A stretch of DNA of 64,000 nucleotides from the NCBI RefSeq assembly GCF_000718085.1, contig NZ_JOEC01000002.1:930001-994000 (forward strand). The letters run 5' to 3'. The notes under the pieces were generated by a model. It did no database searches. It was not told the origin of the DNA and was given only the letters and a program-made list of their open reading frames with translations. The number at the start of each line of letters is the position of its first letter. Within the stretch, counting starts at the first letter, position 1. Source of the DNA: Mycetocola saprophilus (GTDB taxonomy: Bacteria; Actinomycetota; Actinomycetes; Actinomycetales; Microbacteriaceae). The position numbers and the translations under genes were made by a program. Shown piece after piece: positions 23,999 through 32,705 of the stretch.

Positions 23999-25450
23999 CT
24001 AGTGCGAGTCGGTGGCGCTGATCTCGGTACGGTCTCCCGACCACAGGGTGTGGAAGGTTCCCTCGATGTCGACCCGCTTATAGGTGTGGGCACCGAAGAA
24101 GTCGCGCTGACCCTGGACCACGGCGGCCGGCAGGCGCTTGGCGCGCAGACCGTCGTAGTAGGCCAGCGAGGAGGAGAACGCCGGAGCGGGGATGCCGGTC
24201 TGGGTGGCCGAAACCACAACCCGACGCCAAGCCTCCTGGCCTGCGGTGATCGCGTCCGAGAAGTACGGTGCGGTCAGCAGGGCGGCCAGGTTCGGCTGCT
24301 CGGCGTACGCGTCGGCGATGCGGTTGAGGAACTGGGCGCGGATGATGCAGCCACCACGCCAAATGCGCGAGACGGCACCCAGGTCGATGTTCCAGTTGTA
24401 CTCGGCGGCACCGGCGCGGATCGCGTCGAAGCCCTGCGAGTAGGCGACGATCTTCGAGGCGTAGAGTGCCTGGCGGACGTCCTCGATGAAGGCATCGCGG
24501 TCGGTCACGGCCACCGGGTTTGCCGGACCCGGCAGGCCCGCGGCGGCCTCGCGCTGCTCGGGGTGCGAGGAGAGCGAACGTGCAAATACGGCCTCGGCGA
24601 TACCCGAAACCGGGACACCCAGGGCCAGGGCGTTCTGTACGGTCCACACGCCGGTGCCCTTGGAACCCGCCTGGTCCAGGATCACGTCAACCAGCGGCTG
24701 GCCGGTCTTGGCATCCACCTGGCGCAGAACCTCGGCGGTAATCTCGATCAGGTAGCTCTCCAGCTCACCCTTGTTCCACTCGGTGAACACGTCGGCGATC
24801 TCGGCCGGGGTCAGACCCGCGTTGTAGCGCAGCAGGTCGTAGGCCTCGGCGATGAGCTGCATGTCGGCGTACTCGATACCGTTGTGGATCATCTTCACGA
24901 AGTGGCCGGCACCGTCGGTACCCACGTGGGTCACGCAGGGCTCGCCCTCGGCGACCGCGGCGATCGAGGAGAGGATCGGACCCAGGGTCTCATAGGCCTC
25001 GGCGGTTCCACCGGGCATGATCGACGGGCCCTTGAGCGCGCCCTCCTCGCCACCGGAGATACCCGCACCCACAAAGTGGATGCCGGTCGGGCTCACGGCC
25101 TTTTCGCGGCGGATGGTGTCGGTGTAGAGGGCGTTGCCGCCGTCCACGATGATGTCGCCGGGCTCGAAGCGCTCGGTCAGCTGGTTGATTACGGCATCGG
25201 TGCCGGCGCCGGCCTGCACCATGATGATCGCGGTGCGCGGCTTCTGCAGCGAAGCCACAAACTCATCGATGGTCTCGCTGGCCACAAAGCCGGCCTCCGG
25301 GTGTGCCTCGACAACACCACGGGTGCGCTCGGGCGAGCGGTTGAAAATTGCGACGGTGTTACCCTCGCGGCTCGCCAGGTTACGGGCGAGGTTGCTGCCC
25401 ATGACCGCCATTCCGATCACGCCAATGTTTGCCTGTGCTGCTTCCGTCAT
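23999..25450 (-). CDS. gnd: 6-phosphogluconate dehydrogenase (decarboxylating)
   Basis: 483 aa. Oxidises 6-phosphogluconate to ribulose-5-phosphate with NADP+. N-terminal Rossmann IGVIGMAVMGSNLARNLA; signature IVDGGNALYTDT; catalytic Lys in HFVKMIHNGIEYADMQLI; C-terminal IRAGAAEYNWNIDLG and WRGGCIIRAQFL. The long form (about 470-480 aa) is the homodimeric type. Start ATG 25450 with GGAG upstream; it links the pentose phosphate pathway to the sugar-acid region. Confidence 0.96.
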   Translation of the reverse strand: MTEAAQANIGVIGMAVMGSNLARNLASREGNTVAIFNRSPERTRGVVEAHPEAGFVASETIDEFVASLQKPRTAIIMVQAGAGTDAVINQLTERFEPGDIIVDGGNALYTDTIRREKAVSPTGIHFVGAGISGGEEGALKGPSIMPGGTAEAYETLGPILSSIAAVAEGEPCVTHVGTDGAGHFVKMIHNGIEYADMQLIAEAYDLLRYNAGLTPAEIADVFTEWNKGELESYLIEITAEVLRQVDAKTGQPLVDVILDQAGSKGTGVWTVQNALALGVPVSGIAEAVFARSLSSHPEQREAAAGLPGPANPVAVTDRDAFIEDVRQALYASKIVAYSQGFDAIRAGAAEYNWNIDLGAVSRIWRGGCIIRAQFLNRIADAYAEQPNLAALLTAPYFSDAITAGQEAWRRVVVSATQTGIPAPAFSSSLAYYDGLRAKRLPAAVVQGQRDFFGAHTYKRVDIEGTFHTLWSGDRTEISATDSH

Positions 25451-25714
25451 GGTTACTCCAATTCGGGGATTATGGAAAGGGGATGCGCTGGACATGCCTG
25501 GAAGAGACGCAGAAACGCGCGGCTCCGAGCATGGGTTGTGATCAACTTAGCAAACCTCACATGCCCGGAAACGGTTTTGCCCATGCACCTTTGTTCAGTG
25601 CTGTGGGCGGCCGTGCGGACCCCCGGAATACTGGGGCTCCGCACGGTGTTGTACGCCCACCGCGGAATCGGATGCGCACACCGGTGCGCCCGAATCGGCC
25701 AGGTTGAGGTCCTG
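25451..25714. other. Gap between gnd and the uxaC repeats
   Basis: Holds the leftward gnd promoter (a TAAGTT hexamer near 25545 on the minus strand is a candidate) and the hairpin at 25611-25646. No coding frame with a credible start. Confidence 0.4.
25611..25646 (-). terminator. Hairpin downstream of uxaC
   Basis: 9-bp outer stem (25611-25619 with 25638-25646) with inner CCCC/GGGG pairing. Lies beyond the 48-bp repeats in the direction of uxaC transcription; no T-run. Confidence 0.55.
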
Positions 25715-25883
25715 CCTAGAGGCGGAAGCCCTCTCGCAGGACCCCTGGTATGGACTGTTCGGTTTAGAGGCGGAAGAGTTCTCGCGGGACCCCTGGCATG
25801 GACTGTTCGGTTTAGAGGCGGAAGACCTCTCGCGGGACCCCTGGCATGGACTGTTCGGTTTAGAGGCGGAAGACCTCTCGCGG
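25715..25883 (-). repeat. 48-bp tandem repeat array copying the 3' end of uxaC
   Basis: Three full 48-bp units (25715-25762, 25763-25810, 25811-25858) plus a 25-bp partial copy (25859-25883) that is the native uxaC 3' end with its stop codon. Units 2 and 3 differ at 3 positions and unit 1 at a few more. Each contains AGAGG...CCTCT, able to form a small hairpin on the uxaC message. No spacers, so not CRISPR. Confidence 0.9.
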
Positions 25884-27272
25884 AATGCGGTCGGTGAGAT
25901 CCCGAATCAGCACCGCGGCCTCCTCCTCGCCCAGCTGATGGGTGGCCACCAGCCCGGCGAGGAATGCGGCATCCGCGCGGCGGGACATGTCGTGGCGGGC
26001 GGGGATCGAGCAGAATGCGCGGGTGTCGTCGATGAAGCCCGAGGTTTTGGCAAACCCGGCGCTGTCGGTCACGGCCGAGCGGTAGCGGGCGATCGCCGCA
26101 GGGGTGTCGATAAACCACCACGGTGCCCCGGCATAGACTGAGGGGTAGAACCCGGCAAGCGGGCCGATTTCCCGTGAGAACACCGTCTCGTCAACGGTGA
26201 ACAGCACCAGGCGGAAGGTGTCGTTGGTTCCGAAGTCCTGGAGCATGCGGCGCAGGGGGCGGGTGAACGAGCCCTGGTCGGGCAGGTCGTGTCCGGTGTC
26301 GGGACCGAAGCGTTCCAGGGTCGGGGTGTGGTGCCCGCGGATCACGCCGGGGTGCAGCTGCATGACCAGACCGTCCTCGGCCGCCATCTCGGCATAGCGG
26401 TAGAGCATGTTGCGGCGGTAGGCGACGGCGTCGGCCTCGGTCGCGGTTCCGGCCAGGGCGGCGGCGTGGATGCGTTCGGCCTCGGCGAGGGGGAGCGGCT
26501 CGGCGGTGGGTTCAAGCACGCCGGTATCGGTGGCCGTGGCCCCGTGGTTGATGAAGTGTGCACGGCGGTTCCGCAGCGCGGCGATCAGGCCCGCGTACGT
26601 TCCGGTGTCGATATCGGCAGCCTCGGCGATCGCGGTGAGGGCGCCGCGCCAGGCTGGGGCCGAGGGGTCCATGTAGCGGTCGGCGCGGAAGGTCGGCAGC
26701 ACGCGTCCGTGGAAGGTGGGATCCTCGGCCAGGGCGCGGTGGGCATCCAGCGAGTCGGCGGGATCGTCGGTGGTGGCCAGGACCTCGATGTTGAAGCGCT
26801 CAAACAGTGCCCGCGGCCGCCACCCGGGCTGCGCCAGCTTGGCGGCGATCTGCGCATAGATCGAGTCCGCGGTGTCCGCAGAGGGGACCTCGGTGATCCC
26901 AAACACGTCGTGCAGCTCGGTTTCGAACCAGTAGCGCACCGGGGTTCCGGCGAAGTGGTGCCAGTGGCTGCAGAACCTGCGCCAGATGTCCGATCCGCTC
27001 GCGGTGGAGGGCACGCCGCGGTCGGCCAGACCCAGATCGCCCAGGGCGACACCGTGGGCGTGCAGCAGCCGGGTGACGTAGTGGTCAGGGGTGATCAGCA
27101 GCTCGGCGGGATCCCGGAACGCCGCGTTTTCCAGCAGCAGGGTGGCATCCACATGCCCGTGCGGGGAGAGGATCGGCGCACCCGCCACCTCCCCGTAGAG
27201 CCGCCGAGCGATAGCGAGTGTGGTGGGGTCTGCCGGAAGCAGACGATCGGGGTGTGGGGTGAGCTCAGTCAC
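25860..27272 (-). CDS. uxaC: Glucuronate isomerase
   Basis: 470 aa metal-dependent amidohydrolase-fold enzyme. Converts D-glucuronate to D-fructuronate (or galacturonate to tagaturonate) in the cytosol. SPHGHVDATLLLEN near residue 36 gives the HxH-type motif; VMQLHPGVIRGHHT and YPSVYAGAPWWFIDTP are UxaC hallmarks. GTG start with GGGAG upstream. Its product feeds the UxuB-like reductase of the divergent operon, and the LacI regulator lies between. The 3' end is duplicated in the downstream repeat array. Confidence 0.95.
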   Translation of the reverse strand: MTELTPHPDRLLPADPTTLAIARRLYGEVAGAPILSPHGHVDATLLLENAAFRDPAELLITPDHYVTRLLHAHGVALGDLGLADRGVPSTASGSDIWRRFCSHWHHFAGTPVRYWFETELHDVFGITEVPSADTADSIYAQIAAKLAQPGWRPRALFERFNIEVLATTDDPADSLDAHRALAEDPTFHGRVLPTFRADRYMDPSAPAWRGALTAIAEAADIDTGTYAGLIAALRNRRAHFINHGATATDTGVLEPTAEPLPLAEAERIHAAALAGTATEADAVAYRRNMLYRYAEMAAEDGLVMQLHPGVIRGHHTPTLERFGPDTGHDLPDQGSFTRPLRRMLQDFGTNDTFRLVLFTVDETVFSREIGPLAGFYPSVYAGAPWWFIDTPAAIARYRSAVTDSAGFAKTSGFIDDTRAFCSIPARHDMSRRADAAFLAGLVATHQLGEEEAAVLIRDLTDRIPREVFRL

Positions 27273-27333
27273 GGGTGTCTCCCTGTCTTCATTGGCTGGG
27301 GTCGGTAACGCGGTGGTGCAAAACTGTGGGTGG

Positions 27334-28356
27334 CTAGTGCTCCCGGGCGGGGCCGGTGGACTTGCGCACGGTCAGGTGGGTGGGCAGCAGCATCGGCGGG
27401 GGCGGCGGAGCGTCGGCACCCGCTTCGAGCCGGGACAGCAGCATCGAGACGGCCATCCGCCCCGCGCGCTCGATCGGCGCGGTGAGGGTGGTGAGCGGGG
27501 GATTGCAGAAGTCAGCCCCGAAGATGTCGTCGCAGCCGACCACGCTGATGTCCTCGGGGACGCGGACGCCGCGCTCGCGGAATCGCTCGAGCATCCCGAT
27601 CGCGATCAGGTCGTTGAACACCACGCACGCGGTGGATTCGCTGTTGATCATCGCCTCCGCTGCCGCCGCGCCCGAGGCCATGCTCGGGGCATATTCGCGG
27701 GTGCGGACGGGGTGGACGCCGAGCTTCTGCGCGGTCTTTTCCAGCCGCTGCCAGCGGCGCTCATTGGACCAGGACATATCGGGTCCGGACACGTAGGTGA
27801 TCCGGCGGTGCCCGAGGGAGGCGAGGTGGTCGAGGGCCTGGTCGATCCCGAACGGGGTGTCGATGATGACCGCGGGAATCCCGGGCACATGACGGTTGAT
27901 CGCGACCAGTGGCATCCGCTCGGCCAGCGCGAGCAGCTGCTGATCGGAGAGCCTGGATGCGGTGAGGATCGCCCCGTCGGCCGAGCGGCGCAGCGAGTCG
28001 ATGGTCGCGGCCTCGGAGTCGCTGGACTCGGCGGTGTCCACGAGCATCTGGAGGTAGTTTGCCGCCTTGAGTTGCTGCTGTGTGCCACGAATCAGCCCGA
28101 AGTAAAACGGGTTGGTGATGTCCGAGACCAGCACCGCGATCGATCCGGTCTGCCCCGAGGTGAGGGCGCGCGCCTGGGTGTTCGGGGTGTAGTTGAGGGC
28201 CCGGGCGATCGCCACGATTTTCTCCCTGGTCTGGGCATTTACCCGGCCCGGATTGGAGAGAGCGCGCGAAACGGTCGACGCGGCGAATCCGCTTTCGCGG
28301 GCCACATCGTGAATCGTCGCGGGTCTGGTTGACGGCGACACCGGGTCATTACTCAT
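27334..28356 (-). CDS. LacI family transcriptional regulator
   Basis: 340 aa. HTH TIHDVARESGFAASTVSRAL at residues 13-32, hinge helix, then a periplasmic-binding-like core (SIAVLVSDITNPFYFGLI, VVGCDDIFGADFCNPPLT). Divergent from the sugar transporter operon and upstream of uxaC, so it is likely the local repressor for uronate or glycoside use. ATG 28356 chosen because the HTH begins 13 residues later; an earlier in-frame start at 28461 runs over the operator. Confidence 0.9.
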   Translation of the reverse strand: MSNDPVSPSTRPATIHDVARESGFAASTVSRALSNPGRVNAQTREKIVAIARALNYTPNTQARALTSGQTGSIAVLVSDITNPFYFGLIRGTQQQLKAANYLQMLVDTAESSDSEAATIDSLRRSADGAILTASRLSDQQLLALAERMPLVAINRHVPGIPAVIIDTPFGIDQALDHLASLGHRRITYVSGPDMSWSNERRWQRLEKTAQKLGVHPVRTREYAPSMASGAAAAEAMINSESTACVVFNDLIAIGMLERFRERGVRVPEDISVVGCDDIFGADFCNPPLTTLTAPIERAGRMAVSMLLSRLEAGADAPPPPPMLLPTHLTVRKSTGPAREH

Positions 28357-28387
28357 ATCCAGAGAAAACCACACTTGGCAATTTTTG

Positions 28388-28399
28388 GCAAACGGTTGC
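28388..28399. promoter_or_regulatory. Candidate LacI-family operator
   Basis: GCAAACGGTTGC is a near-palindrome with a central CG, the layout of LacI-family sites. It lies between the divergent LacI and transporter genes, 32 bp from the LacI start. Confidence 0.6.
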
Positions 28400-28477
28400 T
28401 GAAAGTTTGTCGTTTTGTCTAGAGTCGGTGCACCGGGGTTTTGAGCCACGGTTTCACCCACTCAAGGAGGAGCTCGG

Positions 28478-29830
28478 ATGATGAAGAAAAAACTCGCCCT
28501 GACCACGGCGCTGCTGGCGGCCGGCGCGATCACCCTCGCCGGTTGCGCGAGTGGCGGTGACGCACCCGGCGATGGCGCCGGTGCGCTGGACGGAAAGGGC
28601 AAGACCCTGAATGTTCTGACCGACGCCAACACGCTCTACCCGGAGGAACAGCAGAAGTGGTTCGCCGATGTGAGCGAAAAGTTCAAGGCCAAGACCGGTG
28701 CCGAGGTAAAGTTCGAAACCTTCGCCAGCGCCAACGATGAGCTGACCAAGATCCAGACTTCGGTGGTCTCGGGCCAGGGCCCGGACATCTACTCGCTGGG
28801 TACCACGTTCACCCCCACCGCCTACGCCACCGGCGCCTTCGTCAAGGTCAGCGACGACGACTGGAAGAAGGTCGGCGGCCGCGACCGCTTCACCGAGGCC
28901 AGCCTGGGGATTTCCGGACCGGACAAGGACAACGAGGTGGGGATCCCCGCCCGAAGCCGTCCGTTTGTGATGGCGTACAACACCGAGATGCTTGCCGCCG
29001 CCGGCATCGACAAGCCCGCCGACACCTGGGACGGACTGCTCGAGCAGGCAAAGAAGCTGACCCACGACGACGTGTACGGTCTGAGCATCGCCTACGGCGA
29101 CAACTTCGACCCGTGGAAGTTCATCTGGGCGATGTCGACCCAGGCCGGTAACCCGATCATCGACGGCAAGAAGGTGCGCCTGGATGACCCGGTCACGATC
29201 AAGGCCTATGAAACCTACTTCGGCTGGCTGACCCAGGACAAGGTGGTCAACCCGGCCGCGATCGGTTGGAAGGCCAGCCAGGCCCTCGCCTCGTTCGCCG
29301 ACGGAAAGGCCGCGTTCATGCCGATGGTCACCGCAACCTCGATCAACACCCTGGAAGCCTCGGCCGTGGCCGGTAAGTACGCCTACGCGGTCATGCCGAC
29401 CGTTCCGCCGGGGGAGACCAAGCGTCCCTCCGACGGTAAGGAAGCCGCCTCGATCCTCAGCGGATCCAACTTCGTGGTTGCCGACTACTCCAAGAACAAG
29501 GACCTCTCCTTCGCCCTGATCGAGATGCTCACCACCGCCGAGGAACAGAAGGTCTATTACGACACCTTCGGCGAGATGCCCACCAACGCCAAGGCTGCCG
29601 AGGCCCTGGAGACGGACAACGCGCAGCTCGCCCCGATCGTTGAGGCGTCCAAGCTCTCCGTTGGCACCCCGTTCAGCGGTGCCTGGGGAGATGTTCAGCT
29701 GGGCATGACCAATGTCGTGGTTCAGGCCATCCCCTCGCTCAACGCCGGATCGGTGAGCACCGATCAGATCATCTCCGCCCTGAAGACCGAGCAGGACAAG
29801 GCTCAGTCTGCCCTGGATCGCGCGAAGTAA
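28478..29830 (+). CDS. ABC sugar transporter substrate-binding lipoprotein
   Basis: 450 aa extracytoplasmic solute-binding protein of the sugar (MalE/UgpB-like) class. Lipobox TLAGC with Cys23; the mature part begins KTLNVLTDANTLYPEEQQKW and shows IQTSVVSGQGPDIYSLGTT, typical of family 1 binding proteins. Strong RBS AAGGAGGAG. First gene of an operon that runs to about 36169, so its ligand should be the substrate of the downstream enzymes. The ligand cannot be read from sequence. Confidence 0.9.
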   Translation: MMKKKLALTTALLAAGAITLAGCASGGDAPGDGAGALDGKGKTLNVLTDANTLYPEEQQKWFADVSEKFKAKTGAEVKFETFASANDELTKIQTSVVSGQGPDIYSLGTTFTPTAYATGAFVKVSDDDWKKVGGRDRFTEASLGISGPDKDNEVGIPARSRPFVMAYNTEMLAAAGIDKPADTWDGLLEQAKKLTHDDVYGLSIAYGDNFDPWKFIWAMSTQAGNPIIDGKKVRLDDPVTIKAYETYFGWLTQDKVVNPAAIGWKASQALASFADGKAAFMPMVTATSINTLEASAVAGKYAYAVMPTVPPGETKRPSDGKEAASILSGSNFVVADYSKNKDLSFALIEMLTTAEEQKVYYDTFGEMPTNAKAAEALETDNAQLAPIVEASKLSVGTPFSGAWGDVQLGMTNVVVQAIPSLNAGSVSTDQIISALKTEQDKAQSALDRAK

Positions 29831-29849
29831 GACACCGGAAGAGACCCTC

Positions 29850-30944
29850 ATGGTTACCACCCCCGAGGCGCGCACCCGCGCCGACGCACTCGCGGCTGAC
29901 ACCACCCCCGAGGCGCGCACCCGCGCCGACGCACTCGCGGCCAATGCCGCCGCGAGCGCCGATGCCACTCCGGCGCGCACCGCCGCGCGCCGGGGCGGGC
30001 ATCCCGCCCCCTCCTCGCCTCCCACGGGCCGCCCGCGTCGGGCCCGGAAGATCGGCGAGCGTGATCGCCCGCTCTGGATGCTCGCCCCCGGCGGCATCCT
30101 GATGGTGGTGGTGATCCTGGTCCCGCTGGTGCTGGGACTGGTGATCTCCCTGATGGATCTCGACCAGTACACGCTGCGGCAGTGGATCAGCGCACCGTTT
30201 ATCGGCATCACCAACTACGTGGAGGCGCTGACCAAGTCCACGCTGATCCAGTCGATCGGTATCAGCGTGGGCTACGCGGTCCTGGTGACCCTGATCTGCC
30301 TGCCGATCGGTGTCGCCGCGGCCCTGGCCACCCAGAACCGCTTCCGCGGTCGGGGCCTGGTCCGCTCGCTGTTCCTGGTGCCCTACGTGCTGCCGACCTT
30401 CGTGGTGGGTACCGTGTGGCGCACGATGCTCCAGCCCGACGGGGTGGGCAACGCGATGCTCAAGAACTTCGGCATCGACGGGGGCCTCTGGCTCAACGGC
30501 CCGCAGTCCTACTGGGCGCTGGTGTTTGTGCAGATCTGGGCATCCTGGCCCTTCATCTACCTGCTGGTGCTCTCGGGCCTGCAGTCGGTGGACTCCGAGG
30601 TACACGAGGCGTCGGCCCTGGATGGTGCCGGCTGGTGGACCAAGCTGCGCTATGTCATCCTGCCCTACCTCAAGGGACCGATCACCCTCGCGCTGATCAT
30701 CTCCTTCCTGCACTCGGTCAACAACTTCACCCTCCCGTTTGTGCTGTTTGGAATCCCCGCACCGGCGGATGTCAACGTCCTGCCCGTGCTCACCTACATC
30801 ACCGGCTTCCAGAACTTCCGGTTCGGACTGTCGGCCGCGATGGCCGTGATCTCGCTGATCCTGATCGCGATTCCGCTCTTTATCTACCTGCGAGCAGTGA
30901 AGCTCGACACCGGAGAGGATGGTGGTTCCCGTGTCCGCAAGTAA
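29850..30944 (+). CDS. ABC sugar transporter permease (MalF-like)
   Basis: 364 aa. Six membrane helices from about residue 75; EAA loop EVHEASALDGAGWWTKLRYVILP. The first 70 residues are a hydrophilic Ala/Thr/Arg/Pro extension, which begins with two copies of TTPEARTRADALAA, product of a 45-bp tandem duplication. No ATPase gene is in the operon, so it presumably uses a shared MsmK/UgpC-type ATPase from elsewhere. Confidence 0.9.
   Translation: MVTTPEARTRADALAADTTPEARTRADALAANAAASADATPARTAARRGGHPAPSSPPTGRPRRARKIGERDRPLWMLAPGGILMVVVILVPLVLGLVISLMDLDQYTLRQWISAPFIGITNYVEALTKSTLIQSIGISVGYAVLVTLICLPIGVAAALATQNRFRGRGLVRSLFLVPYVLPTFVVGTVWRTMLQPDGVGNAMLKNFGIDGGLWLNGPQSYWALVFVQIWASWPFIYLLVLSGLQSVDSEVHEASALDGAGWWTKLRYVILPYLKGPITLALIISFLHSVNNFTLPFVLFGIPAPADVNVLPVLTYITGFQNFRFGLSAAMAVISLILIAIPLFIYLRAVKLDTGEDGGSRVRK
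29856..29945 (+). repeat. 45-bp tandem duplication in the permease N-terminus
   Basis: 29856-29900 and 29901-29945; the first 41 nt of each unit are identical and the last codons differ (GCTGAC versus GCCAAT). In frame, adding 15 residues. Confidence 0.9.
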
Positions 30945-31857
30945 CACGATCGCCCCCGTACGCGTGACCCCGCACCGCGCCAGCGCCAAGGAGGGTGCCC
31001 GCCAGGCGCAGATCCACCGGCTGCTCCCCAAGCCCCTGCTGATCGTGATCCTGGCTGCGCTGCTGGTGTTCTCGATGGTGCCTGTGCTCTACATCTTCTT
31101 TGCCTCGATCAACTCCGATCTGGCCGTGGCCCGCGGGGCATTCTGGCCCACCGAGTTGACCTTCGAGAACTACTCGAAGATCTGGACCACGGTGGACCTG
31201 GGCACCGGACTGGTGAACAGCGTGCTGGTGGCAGGCGGCGTCGCGATCGTCTGCGCGGGACTCTCGGTCTCCACCGCCTATGTGCTGGTGCGCTATGCCT
31301 TCCGCGGCCGCCTGCTGGTGCTGCGTGGTCTGCTCGCGCTGCAGTCGATCCCCGGAACCCTGCTCCTGCTGCCCGTGTTTGTGCTCTTCTCCAGCGCGGC
31401 TTCGACCCTGGGTGTGCAGATCATCGGTACCCGCTGGGGCCTGTTCCTCACCTACCTGACCTTTGCGCTGCCGTTCTCCACCTGGGTCATGGTGACCTAC
31501 CTGCGTGGCCTGCCGCGTGAGCTTGAGGAGGCGGCGCGCCTGGATGGTGCCTCGCCCTTCAAGATCCTCACCCGGATCAGCGTGCCGCTGAGCTGGCCGG
31601 GCATCGTCGTCTCGGGCATCTTCGCGTTCCTGCTGGGCTGGAACGACGTGCTCTTCGCCTCGGTGATGACACGCCCGGAGTCTCGAACCGTGGCCGTCTC
31701 GCTGCAGATTTTTGGGGCCACCCAGGAGGGCGGTGCCGTCCCGGTTTATGGCCAGATGATGGCCGCCGCGCTGGTGTGTGCGGTGCCCGTTGTTGTTCTC
31801 TACCTTATTTTCCAGCGCTACCTTGTTGGTGGCCTCACCGCAGGAGGAGTTAAGTAA
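30931..31857 (+). CDS. ABC sugar transporter permease (MalG-like)
   Basis: 308 aa. Six membrane helices; EAA loop LEEAARLDGASPFKILTRIS. Overlaps the first permease by 14 nt. The GTG at 30931 has GGTGG 5 nt upstream; an ATG at 30919 abuts its RBS too closely. Completes a type I importer with the preceding two genes. The stop overlaps the next ATG (TAATGA). Confidence 0.9.
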   Translation: MSASNTIAPVRVTPHRASAKEGARQAQIHRLLPKPLLIVILAALLVFSMVPVLYIFFASINSDLAVARGAFWPTELTFENYSKIWTTVDLGTGLVNSVLVAGGVAIVCAGLSVSTAYVLVRYAFRGRLLVLRGLLALQSIPGTLLLLPVFVLFSSAASTLGVQIIGTRWGLFLTYLTFALPFSTWVMVTYLRGLPRELEEAARLDGASPFKILTRISVPLSWPGIVVSGIFAFLLGWNDVLFASVMTRPESRTVAVSLQIFGATQEGGAVPVYGQMMAAALVCAVPVVVLYLIFQRYLVGGLTAGGVK

Positions 31858-32705
31858 TGACCGCATCATCCACCCCCACCTGGACCCTGTCCGGGTTCGG
31901 GGACGAGATCCATGAGGATCCCCGCATTCAGATCGCCGTGCTGCAGGCGCTCGGTGCCCAGCACATCGAGGTCCGCAGCGCCTGGGGTATCAACATCGTG
32001 GAGCTTGACGATGCCCGGCTGGAGGAGCTGCGTGCGCTGCTCGCCGAACAGGAGATGGGGGTCTCGGCCATCGCCTCGCCGCTGGGCAAGGTGGATATCA
32101 CCTTGGACTTCGACGCCGAGCTGGCACGCCTGGACCGCGCGATCAACGCCGCCAAGGTGCTGAACAGCCGCTACATCCGCATCTTCTCCTTCTACTACGG
32201 CGAGGGCGTGGACGTGGACGCGATCCGCGAACCCGTGATCGAACGACTGACCCGCTTTGCCGAGATCGCCCAGGCTGCCGGGATCGTGCTGCTGCACGAG
32301 AACGAGAAGGACATCTATGGCGACACCCCCGCCCGGGTGCTCGACCTGATCACCTCGGTGAACTCGCCGGCACTCCGCGTGGCCTGGGACAACGCCAACT
32401 ATGTACAGGTGGGAGCGGTGCCCTTCGATGACGGATTCGAGGACCTGCGCCCCTACCTGGAATACCTGCAGGTGAAGGACGCCCTCGCGAGCGACCGCTC
32501 GGTGGTTGCCGCGGGCGAGGGCGACGGCCAGCTGCGCGAAACCCTCGGTGCCCTGGCATCCGACGGGTTTGCCGGCTTCGCCTCGCTCGAACCGCACCTG
32601 TCCGATGCATTCGCCACCGGCGGATTCTCCGGGGCCGCCGCCTTCGGGCGTGCAGCCCGTGCCTTTCGGGGCCTCACCGATGAACTGGGAGTAACACTCA
32701 AATGA
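31857..32705 (+). CDS. TIM-barrel sugar isomerase/epimerase-like protein (first copy)
   Basis: 282 aa AP-endonuclease-2/xylose-isomerase-like barrel. Likely metal ligands: Glu in LLHENEKDIYGDT, Asp in AWDNANYVQVG, and Glu in FASLEPHL, with YIRIFSFYYGEG lining the site. Such proteins are epimerases, isomerases, or lyases acting on 3-keto-glycosides. Coupled on both sides. The exact reaction is unknown; see the finding on the operon. Confidence 0.82.
   Translation: MTASSTPTWTLSGFGDEIHEDPRIQIAVLQALGAQHIEVRSAWGINIVELDDARLEELRALLAEQEMGVSAIASPLGKVDITLDFDAELARLDRAINAAKVLNSRYIRIFSFYYGEGVDVDAIREPVIERLTRFAEIAQAAGIVLLHENEKDIYGDTPARVLDLITSVNSPALRVAWDNANYVQVGAVPFDDGFEDLRPYLEYLQVKDALASDRSVVAAGEGDGQLRETLGALASDGFAGFASLEPHLSDAFATGGFSGAAAFGRAARAFRGLTDELGVTLK

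Noticed and set aside
25715..25883. CRISPR array
   Set aside because: The repeats are directly joined without unique spacers, the unit is 48 bp, and no cas gene is near.
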